A stretch of 46,657 nucleotides of DNA from Archangiaceae bacterium (GTDB lineage Bacteria > Myxococcota > Myxococcia > Myxococcales > Myxococcaceae): the NCBI GenBank assembly GCA_016879935.1, contig JAACJQ010000089.1, positions 1-46,657 on the forward strand, read 5' to 3'. Both the position numbers and the translations under genes were made by a program. The notes beneath the pieces were generated by a model, which searched no databases, was not told the origin of the DNA, and was given only the letters and a program-made list of their open reading frames with translations. Within the stretch, counting starts at the first letter, position 1. Every line of letters begins with the position of its first letter. Below are positions 34,937 through 41,339 of the stretch, one piece after another.

Positions 34937-36252
34937 GTGAACACCGCTCCGAGGCCGAGGGCTGCCGTGAGGCCCATCGAGATGTCCGAGGCGAGCGACC
35001 AGCCGGTGAGCGACCGCGACTCGTCGCCGGTGAGTGGTCGCGAGAGGGAGGCGTAGTCGTTTCGGAGGCTCAGCGAACGGCCTCCCGCGATGGCCCACGC
35101 GATGCCGGTGATGACGGCGGCCCCAGCGACGAACCAGAACGCGGGGCGTGGGTGAATCGGCAGCTCGAAGCCCTTCACGAAGCCGGCGCTGCGGGGCGCC
35201 GACACATACTTGAGCGTCGTGAGGTCGAGCTGCGCGCCCTCGGCCACCGTCACCGGAGCGACGTTCAACTTGTCGGGCAGCACCTGCTTCACGACGTACT
35301 TGCCGGGCACCACCGCCATCGCGAGCGCGTGCTCGGCGTCGGAGTTTCCTTCAGCCACCACGAGCCGCTCGGTCTCGTCGACGACGACGTAGCGTTGGCC
35401 TGCGCCCTTCGGCAGCACCAGCCGCGCGCTCGCCTTCGCGGGCCACGTCACGATCAGATCGCCTTGCCCCTTGAGCTCGTAGCGGAACGCCGGCTTCTGC
35501 GGCACGAGCGTCGCGGCGGTGTCGGCCTCGGTTCGTTGGTGCGCGTAGCGATACGACTCCGAGAGCGTGACCTGCCCGTCTTCGTCGCCATCGGCTGCGC
35601 CGCGCAGGCCCGAGACGAAGTGATGCGTGAAGACCGAGCCCTGCAGCGCGCGCTGCTCTTGCGAGAGCTCGTCAGCGCCGCTCGACGTGAGCACGGCCAG
35701 CCCGCGAACGGTGAGCTCGTCGACGACCTTCACGTCGAAAGGGGCGACCGGCGTTCCACCCTTCGTCGCAAGAATGGCGCCCGCGCGGCACGCATCGAAC
35801 ACGCCGACGCGCACGGTGGCCTGGGTGTCTCGGAGCCGCTGGTACAGCTCGTCGAAGCCGAGCGGCTCTCCGCGCAGGTGCAGCATCGTGCTGTCGGCGT
35901 GACCCGAGTAGTAGACGAAGACGAGTGACGGCCCGTTGCTGGTGCGCGCTGCCTGCCCAAGCGCGTCGAGCTTCTGCCGCACCATCGCCGTGTCGGGCTC
36001 GCGCAACACCGTGACGCGCTCTTTCGGAAACTGGCCGAGCTCGATCAACACGCCCGCGACGCGCTCGGCATCTGACTGCGCGTGGCGCAGCGGCTTGTCG
36101 AGCTCCCAGCCCGAGTTCGCGCCGATGATCAACGCGTAGCGCTCTTCCGCCGACGCGAGCGTCGAAGCCACCAGCACCACCGCGAAGAGCCACCGCACGC
36201 TCGTGCCGTACCACGCCAGAACGCAGCGCCGGAAGGTGGCCACCTGGCTCAC
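34930..36252 (-). CDS. Exported caspase-like (peptidase C14) protein with C-terminal membrane helices
   Basis: This 440-residue protein has a caspase-fold domain after a signal sequence (VRWLFAVVLVASTLASA). ERYALIIGANSGW opens the fold. The catalytic dyad is intact: H118 in VFVYYSGHAD and C155 in VFDACRAG. A DGDEDGQVTLSE loop near 221-232 looks like an EF-hand-type calcium site. A beta domain (about 270-345) follows, then two C-terminal hydrophobic segments (FWFVAGAAVITGIAWAIA and MGLTAALGLGAVF). The signal sequence points to a periplasmic catalytic domain. The GTG start overlaps the upstream anti-sigma gene's stop (GTGA), and the 3' end overlaps the NHL gene. Target proteins are unknown; activity is inferred from the dyad. 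Confidence 0.88.
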   Translation of the reverse strand: MSQVATFRRCVLAWYGTSVRWLFAVVLVASTLASAEERYALIIGANSGWELDKPLRHAQSDAERVAGVLIELGQFPKERVTVLREPDTAMVRQKLDALGQAARTSNGPSLVFVYYSGHADSTMLHLRGEPLGFDELYQRLRDTQATVRVGVFDACRAGAILATKGGTPVAPFDVKVVDELTVRGLAVLTSSGADELSQEQRALQGSVFTHHFVSGLRGAADGDEDGQVTLSESYRYAHQRTEADTAATLVPQKPAFRYELKGQGDLIVTWPAKASARLVLPKGAGQRYVVVDETERLVVAEGNSDAEHALAMAVVPGKYVVKQVLPDKLNVAPVTVAEGAQLDLTTLKYVSAPRSAGFVKGFELPIHPRPAFWFVAGAAVITGIAWAIAGGRSLSLRNDYASLSRPLTGDESRSLTGWSLASDISMGLTAALGLGAVFTW

Positions 36253-36929
36253 TTCACCCAGTCGAAGACGGCCGTCAGCCCCTGTGGTTCTTCGCCGCGC
36301 TCGATCTGTCGAAGCAGCGGGGCGAGCTCGAACGGCTTTTCACTGAACACGGCCCAGACGCGCTCCTTGCCGCGCACGTCGTCGAGGGCGATGGCGCTCT
36401 GCAGCAGCGGCTCCTTCGCCTTGTACGGCGCCGCCTGCTGGCTGCCGAACGGGTGATAGGTCGACACTTTTCCTGCGCCGTCGCGGGAGATCACCGCCAC
36501 GAAGCCATCGGCCGGAGCGGTGATCGAGAACCGCACGTGATCGCCAGGGCGCACCGTCGCGCCGTTCTCGAGGCGCTCGACCGGGTCGTCACCGCGCTGG
36601 CGGAACACGGTCAGCACGACGGAGCCCTTCACCGAATGCTCGGGCTCCACGGGCGGCTGAATGAAGAAGACGAGCATCGCCGCCGCAGCCGCTGCGAGTG
36701 GCAACCAGAGCAACCACCGGCGCTTCGGCTTCTCGAGCTTCGCCGCGAGCGGGCCGGGTGGGTGCCGAATGAGGAACGCTGCCGAGTCGGCGCGGAGCTC
36801 CTCGACCCGGGCGCGCTCTTTCGCAGACTCTGCGATCGCCCGCTCGACCTTCGCGAGGCTCTCACCCGTGAGATCGCCTGCGACGTAGCGCTCGAGCAAC
36901 GCGTCAGGCAGTGGCCGTGGCTCGCTCAT
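36249..36929 (-). CDS. Membrane anti-sigma-like protein with DUF4384-like domain
   Basis: This 226-residue protein has a helical N-terminus (about 1-65; LLERYVAGDLTGESLAKVERAI) like anti-sigma factors but lacking the zinc HxxxCxxC motif. One membrane helix (RWLLWLPLAAAAAAMLVFFI, 71-90) and an outer domain follow. The outer part (VRFSITAPADGFVAVISRDG, STYHPFG, VWAVFSEKPFEL) resembles DUF4384, a beta domain often fused to or encoded beside caspase-like proteins. Its ATG overlaps the sigma stop (ATGA) and its stop overlaps the caspase GTG (GTGA). The proposed role is to hold the sigma factor at the membrane until an envelope signal is sensed; this is inferred from gene order and topology. Confidence 0.78.
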   Translation of the reverse strand: MSEPRPLPDALLERYVAGDLTGESLAKVERAIAESAKERARVEELRADSAAFLIRHPPGPLAAKLEKPKRRWLLWLPLAAAAAAMLVFFIQPPVEPEHSVKGSVVLTVFRQRGDDPVERLENGATVRPGDHVRFSITAPADGFVAVISRDGAGKVSTYHPFGSQQAAPYKAKEPLLQSAIALDDVRGKERVWAVFSEKPFELAPLLRQIERGEEPQGLTAVFDWVK

Positions 36930-37522
36930 GCGGCTCCTTTCGGCGTGAAGCGCTCCGCCCGTTTGTTGGCGCGCTCAGCGAACGCGGCGAGGGCTCGGCC
37001 GACCGTCTTGCGCGAGATGTCGAGCGTCTCGGCGATCTCCGACGTGGTGTGGCCTTCGACGAAGTACAGCATCGCGCACGTCAGCGTCTGTTCGTCTTCG
37101 CCCTTCGTCAGCAACGCAAGATCGTGCGTCGCTTCGACCCGCACCGTTCCTCCGTCACTCGAGGGCAGCTGCACCGTCGGCGCTTCGGCGTCTTCCTCCG
37201 CAGTCAGCGAGCTCAAGCGCCCATGCCATCGCGCGCGCCGTCGCAGGCGGTCGACCGACTGGTACGTCGCCATCTGGTACAGCACCGTGAAGGGGCTCGC
37301 GGCTCCCGTGAGCTTCCCGTCGAGCTTGAAGTAGCCGAGGAACACGTCCTGCGTGACGTCGTGCGCTTCTGCTTCGTCTCCACCGAGCAGTGACTTCGCG
37401 CGCCGAAACACGGCGGGCGCAAACCGGCGGTACAGCTCGTTGAAGCGCTCGGTCGAGGCCGCCATTCGGGCGCAGCCTCGCGCACTCGGACTGAAGCCCC
37501 AAGCTTCTGCTGTCGACTCCAT
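36926..37522 (-). CDS. ECF-type RNA polymerase sigma factor
   Basis: This ~198-residue protein has the two ECF sigma domains. Region 2 is around FNELYRRFAPAVFRRAKSLL and AHDVTQDVFLGYFK. Region 4 is around LTCAMLYFVEGHTTSEIAET and LDISRKTVGRALAAF, a helix-turn-helix. Start choice: ATG 37522 lies 12 nt from the CGA of the upstream GTCCC-N17-CGA element, matching the 13 nt seen at two other genes. ATG 37528 and ATG 37465 (MAASTERF) are alternatives. The stop overlaps the anti-sigma ATG. It likely controls its own operon and the two propeller lipoproteins carrying the same element; this is inference from shared sites. Confidence 0.85.
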   Translation of the reverse strand: MESTAEAWGFSPSARGCARMAASTERFNELYRRFAPAVFRRAKSLLGGDEAEAHDVTQDVFLGYFKLDGKLTGAASPFTVLYQMATYQSVDRLRRRARWHGRLSSLTAEEDAEAPTVQLPSSDGGTVRVEATHDLALLTKGEDEQTLTCAMLYFVEGHTTSEIAETLDISRKTVGRALAAFAERANKRAERFTPKGAA

Positions 37523-37531
37523 GGCCATGTG

Positions 37532-37556
37532 TCGAACCAGCCGCACTCGAGGGGAC
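37532..37556 (-). promoter_or_regulatory. GTCCC-N17-CGA promoter-like element of the ECF sigma operon
   Basis: On the reverse strand ATGTCCC is followed after 17 nt by CGACACA, directly before the sigma gene. The CGA is 6 nt from ATG 37528 and 12 nt from ATG 37522. Its match to the elements at 28782 and 32542 suggests autoregulation by the encoded sigma factor. Confidence 0.62.
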
Positions 37557-37594
37557 ATCTTTTTCGACCAGTCGAGCTGCGCTACGACGACCGA

Positions 37595-37978
37595 ATGTTC
37601 CAACGCCTGCTGCCGGTGGTGCTCGTCCTGCTCGTGGGGTGCAAGCGCGAAGCGGTCGTGAAGGAGATCGCCGTAGCCGATGCGGCCGCCCAGTTCCTCG
37701 CGAAGACGGCGACGCCGGTCGACGCCAACACGCCCGAGTACCGCGAAGGCGCAGGGTGGATTCCGGGCGCCGTGCTGCTCGACGACTACCTCGAGTACCC
37801 GGTCTCGGTGCTGCCGGCCGATCACGATCGGCCGCTCGTCTTCTACTGCACGAGTCGAATGTGAACGGCCTCGCATGAAGCCGCCGGTCGGGCGGCGAAG
37901 AGCGGGTGGACGAACGTGTCGGTGATGTCCGAAGGCATGAAGGGCTGGAAGGCCGGCGGTCACGGGGTGAGCCACTGA
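37595..37978 (+). CDS. Rhodanese-like lipoprotein with in-frame TGA, candidate selenoprotein
   Basis: Read through one in-frame TGA (37862-37864, codon 90), this is a 127-residue protein. The N-terminus is a signal peptide with lipobox VGC (Cys 16). A small rhodanese domain follows, with WIPGAVLLDDYLEYPVSVLP and LVFYC, whose C85 is the catalytic-loop Cys. The TGA comes at C85+5, where I expect a second Cys in this subfamily (C-x4-C). The frame then continues as TASHEAAGRAAKSG, NVSVMSEGMKGWK and ends at 37978, exactly like a complete rhodanese. A hairpin with a GGTCG loop follows the TGA. Either UGA encodes selenocysteine, or a TGC-to-TGA change broke the gene. A plain annotation would stop at 37864. 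Divergent from the sigma operon. Confidence 0.7.
37862..37896 (+). other. Candidate bacterial SECIS element (UGA plus hairpin)
   Basis: Twenty-one nt after the TGA, GCCGCC (37880-37885) and GGCGGC (37891-37896) form a perfect 6-bp stem with the loop GGTCG. Bacterial SECIS hairpins lie just 3' of the UGA, inside the coding region, with a small loop containing G near its start. The E. coli fdhF element has a GGUC-type loop at a similar distance. The match is suggestive but short GC-rich hairpins are common here. Confidence 0.5.
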
Positions 37979-38050
37979 GGTTTCGGTCGAGGTTCTCCGC
38001 ACGCCCACCGCAACAGATCGGTTAACAAGCGGTACCTGCCCGGGGGAGTC

Positions 38051-38872
38051 ATGATCTCGATCGTCGTCGCTGTGGCACTGGCCGCTGCTCCATTCAAAGG
38101 CGCGAGCGCCGGCATTTCGCTCTCTGGCATTCCGCCCGAGCGCAGCGAGTTCTACAGCGAGTTCGTCGCGCAGCAGATGGCGGCGCAGGGCGTCTCGGTC
38201 GTCACGCCCAAACAGATCGCGACCCTGCTGGGGCTCGAGCGGCAGCGCCAGCTCCTCGGGTGCTCCGACGCGGCGACCAGCTGCATCGCCGAAATGGCGT
38301 CAGCGCTCGGTGTCGACGGCGTGGTGATGGGCGAGGCCGCGAAGCTCGAGTCGGGCGGTTTTCAGGTCTCGTTGAAGGTCGTCTGGAGCCGCGACGGTCG
38401 GCCGCTCATCGTCTTCACGGGCCGAGCGGCAGACGAGGGTGGTTTGCTCGACGTGATGGGCAAAGGCGCCCAGCTGATGGCCCGCGACCTCACCGAGGGC
38501 GACTGGGTTCGGCTGACGACGGCGCCGGCGTCGCACTCCATCACGCCCTCGTCGCCCACGAAGATCGCTGGCCTGACGCTGCTGGGCGTAGGCGCCGTCG
38601 TCACCGGAGTTGGTGTGCTCGGTTTCGTTCGGGGTGGCTCCATCGCCCAACAGCTCGGCACAGGCTCCTTCTTGAGTCGCGACGAGGCGGTCGCCGTGGC
38701 GAGCGAAGGCAAGCTGATGCAGACGATGGGCTTCGTCGGCCTCACCGTTGGCGCGGCCTGTCTGGTCTCGGGCGGGCTGCTGACGCTCCTGGGGTTCTCT
38801 GGTGACGTGCGGCCGGTCGCGTGGCTCTCGCCGCAGTCCGTGGGGCTGGGGTGGGCGGGGGTGCTGCCATGA
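38051..38872 (+). CDS. Hypothetical envelope protein, CsgG/TolB-N-like
   Basis: This 273-residue protein belongs to a type frequent in myxobacteria but of unknown role. After a signal-like start (MISIVVAVALAAAPFKG), the segment GIPPERSEFYSEFVAQQMAAQG, then VVTPKQIATLLG and CIAEMASALGVDGVVMGEAAK resembles the nucleotide-free TolB-N/CsgG-like alpha-beta domain that combines outer-membrane signals. Two hydrophobic helices follow (AGLTLLGVGAVVTGVGVLGF and FVGLTVGAACLVSGGLLTLL). GGGGGAG lies about 4 nt before the ATG. Its stop overlaps the start of the next lipoprotein gene (ATGA), so the two are translated together. Confidence 0.75.
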   Translation: MISIVVAVALAAAPFKGASAGISLSGIPPERSEFYSEFVAQQMAAQGVSVVTPKQIATLLGLERQRQLLGCSDAATSCIAEMASALGVDGVVMGEAAKLESGGFQVSLKVVWSRDGRPLIVFTGRAADEGGLLDVMGKGAQLMARDLTEGDWVRLTTAPASHSITPSSPTKIAGLTLLGVGAVVTGVGVLGFVRGGSIAQQLGTGSFLSRDEAVAVASEGKLMQTMGFVGLTVGAACLVSGGLLTLLGFSGDVRPVAWLSPQSVGLGWAGVLP

Positions 38873-41232
38873 TGCGATGGCTCGCTGCACTCGTCGTCGT
38901 GCTCGCCGGCTGCAACAACTTCGACGCGCTCGTCGAGCGGTGCGTGGCCGAAGGGCGGTGTGGCGCGGCCGCCATGCAGCAGGACGGTGGGCCGAACAAC
39001 GTGCTGGCGCCCGTCCTGACGGCCACGCCAGGTCAGCTCAGCTTCTCGCTGGTCGGCGGCGAGATGGCCCCGTCGAAACGGGTGACCCTCTCGAACCTCG
39101 ATGGCGGCGTCGCGAACTCGGTCACGGTCAACCTGGGTGGCACCAACGCTGGAGACTTCGCGTTGTCGACGGCCTGCGGTTCGACCCTGAGCCCCGGGCA
39201 GAGCTGCCCCATCGATCTCACCTTTCGCCCTGTCGATCAGTCGGTGTCGACGCGCAGCGGCGTGCTCGAGGTTCGCGCTGCGGGCGCGCCCGTGGTGCAG
39301 GTGCCGCTCTCGGCGACCATCACCCCGTCGCTCGAGGTGCCGACCCTCGTCGAGTTCGGAGACGTGCGCGTGGGCACCATGAAGAGCACCAGCCTCGTGG
39401 TGCGCAACCTCTCGACCCGGCCCGCCAACCTCGTTCCGACGGTGCTCTCGCCCTACAGCGTCGAGTCGAACGGCTGCGCGAGCGTGGCGGGCATGCAGGC
39501 CTGCATGATTCAGCTCAGCGTCGCGATCAGCCAGCCCGGCACCCGCGACGACACCATTCAGATCGCCGTCGGCGGCACGAGCTTGACCTTCACGGTGCCC
39601 GTTCGTGTTCGCGGCGTCACCGGCGGCGTCGTTCAGCTCGAGCCGCAGGATCTGTTCCCCACCTCGGAGGAGAGCGAGCTCGTGGGGCAGGCGCGAGATC
39701 GCACCTTCTCGCTCCGCAACACCGGCACTCAGACGATTGGCCCCATCTCGCTCTCATTGAGCGCTGATGGAGGGTTCTCGTTGCTCGACGCGGGCTGCGA
39801 CCTCCTCGACGCTGGGGCTTCGTGCTTCGGCGTGGTGCGGTTCGCGCCCACGAGCTTCGCGACGTTTGGCTTCACGCTCTCGGCAGACGCGGGCCCCGCT
39901 GGCGGCGATTCACTCTCGGACCAGGGCTACGCACGCCAGTCGTTCACGGTCACGCTCCAGGTCTCGCCACCGAACGCCGGCCCGCTCATCACCGTCGGCT
40001 CCAATCAATGCGCCAACACGTGCACGAACCAGGTGCTGGCCGACGTGCGCACCCCGCCCACGCTGGTTGCCACGACGAAGCGAACCGTGGCCTTCGACCT
40101 GGGCAACTGGGTCGGCGACTGCATGGGCTCCGCGACGACTGCGTGTTCGTTCGTGATGAACCAGGACCGCGCCGTGACGCTGAACACCGACATCGTGCCG
40201 GTCATGTTCGAGTCGGTCACGACGGTGTTGGGCAACTTCGGGGTCGACGGCGGAGCACTCTTGACGGCCGACGCCATCTGCAACGCCGACGCGCTCGATG
40301 GTGGCCTGCCGGGCACCTACCGCGCGTTTTTCGCGACGGCCGACGCCGGCATCTTCTCGCGGTTCCGCGTCGGTGACGGCTACGCCAGCGCCTCAGCCGA
40401 TCGGTTCCCCGTGGCGACTCTGCTGGCGCCCCTGAGCGCACAGCTCCTCACCTCGCGCGGCCAGATCTCGACCTCGACGGGCTTCTGGACCGGCATCGAG
40501 ATCGACGGAGGGACGTCGAGCCTGAACTGCCAGAACTGGACGAACTCGGTGGGCGGCGGCAACCCTCCGTACGGCCGCCTGGGCCAGAACTCGGCAGGCG
40601 CGTGGTGGTCGGTCGCCGGCAACGAGAGCTGCGGGTACTCGCACCCGCTGCTGTGTCTGGGTACGGGCACGGGTCGACCCGCGACGGCCAACGATCGGGT
40701 CTCGGTCGACGGAGGCGCGGTGATGTTCGTGATGCAGCGGCCCCCGGCTGACGCGGGCCTTCCAGACGGGGGCTGGTCGAGCCCGACTCGAAGCGAACTC
40801 GATGGAGCGTGCCGCATGGCGGCTTCGTCGCTCGGTCGCACGCAGGCCTTTGCCTATGTCGGCTTGATGACCCCGGCCGTTTCGCTTGGCTCGTTCGACG
40901 CCGGCGCTGGGACTCCGCTCGTCAGGCTCGACGGGAAGCCGCTCGCGCCCTCCGCCGACACCTTGCGGACGAACTGGGTCCCCCTGGTCCCGATCGCCTT
41001 CGCGCTCTCGTTGGATGGTGGCGTGTCATTCGCGAGGCGCGGTGTGCTCGCCGGGAATGATTGGGGCTCCGGTCGCTCTCAGGTCAGCGACTCCTTCACC
41101 GTGAACTGCGGTGGCTCGCTCTACCTCGGTGACCCGTCGTCGACGGCCGATTGGTGGGGCCCCGCGTCGTCGACGTCGTCCACGGGCGTCACCTGCAACG
41201 ACCTCTGGTTCTATTGCGTCACGCCGCCCTGA
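38869..41232 (+). CDS. Large lipoprotein with ASH-like Ig domains and DUF1554-like modules
   Basis: This 787-residue lipoprotein has a lipobox Cys at about 15 (VLAGCNNF). Residues ~40-370 form three beta-sandwich units of the choice-of-anchor-D/ASH type (KRVTLSNLDGG, FALSTACGSTLSPGQSCPI, STSLVVRNLSTRPANL, FSLRNTGTQTIGPISLSL). Residues ~460-610 match the DUF1554/endostatin-like module (ADAICNADALDGGLPGTYRA, RFRVGDGYASA, GFWTGIEIDGG, CQNWTNS, CGYSHPLLCLG). A second, diverged copy fills the C-terminus (ELDGACRMAASSLGRTQAF, CNDLWFYC). This module is known from leptospiral lipoproteins. Surface adhesion or carbohydrate binding is a guess from the folds. The start overlaps the upstream stop. Confidence 0.82.
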   Translation: MMRWLAALVVVLAGCNNFDALVERCVAEGRCGAAAMQQDGGPNNVLAPVLTATPGQLSFSLVGGEMAPSKRVTLSNLDGGVANSVTVNLGGTNAGDFALSTACGSTLSPGQSCPIDLTFRPVDQSVSTRSGVLEVRAAGAPVVQVPLSATITPSLEVPTLVEFGDVRVGTMKSTSLVVRNLSTRPANLVPTVLSPYSVESNGCASVAGMQACMIQLSVAISQPGTRDDTIQIAVGGTSLTFTVPVRVRGVTGGVVQLEPQDLFPTSEESELVGQARDRTFSLRNTGTQTIGPISLSLSADGGFSLLDAGCDLLDAGASCFGVVRFAPTSFATFGFTLSADAGPAGGDSLSDQGYARQSFTVTLQVSPPNAGPLITVGSNQCANTCTNQVLADVRTPPTLVATTKRTVAFDLGNWVGDCMGSATTACSFVMNQDRAVTLNTDIVPVMFESVTTVLGNFGVDGGALLTADAICNADALDGGLPGTYRAFFATADAGIFSRFRVGDGYASASADRFPVATLLAPLSAQLLTSRGQISTSTGFWTGIEIDGGTSSLNCQNWTNSVGGGNPPYGRLGQNSAGAWWSVAGNESCGYSHPLLCLGTGTGRPATANDRVSVDGGAVMFVMQRPPADAGLPDGGWSSPTRSELDGACRMAASSLGRTQAFAYVGLMTPAVSLGSFDAGAGTPLVRLDGKPLAPSADTLRTNWVPLVPIAFALSLDGGVSFARRGVLAGNDWGSGRSQVSDSFTVNCGGSLYLGDPSSTADWWGPASSTSSTGVTCNDLWFYCVTPP

Positions 41233-41260
41233 CCCGCATCACGGCCCGAACCGGAGCACA

Positions 41261-41288
41261 GGAACCTTCGGTTCGCGCCGGTGTCTGA
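41261..41288 (+). promoter_or_regulatory. RpoE-like promoter upstream of the vWA lipoprotein gene
   Basis: GGAACCTT at 41261-41268 and GTCTGA at 41283-41288 are separated as in the classical extracytoplasmic-stress promoter (GGAAC, 16-17 nt, then TCTGA). The ATG of the next gene is about 50 nt downstream. The element differs from the GTCCC-N17-CGA set, so a different ECF factor would read it. Confidence 0.5.
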
Positions 41289-41339
41289 CGAGCCGCGCCC
41301 GCTGTTGCACAGGCGCCTCACTCACACCTTGGAGTCGTC

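Noticed and set aside
37595-37864. Frameshift as the reason for the short rhodanese frame
   Set aside because: The rest of the domain continues in the same frame after the TGA, so a frameshift is not needed. Only recoding or a nonsense change remains.
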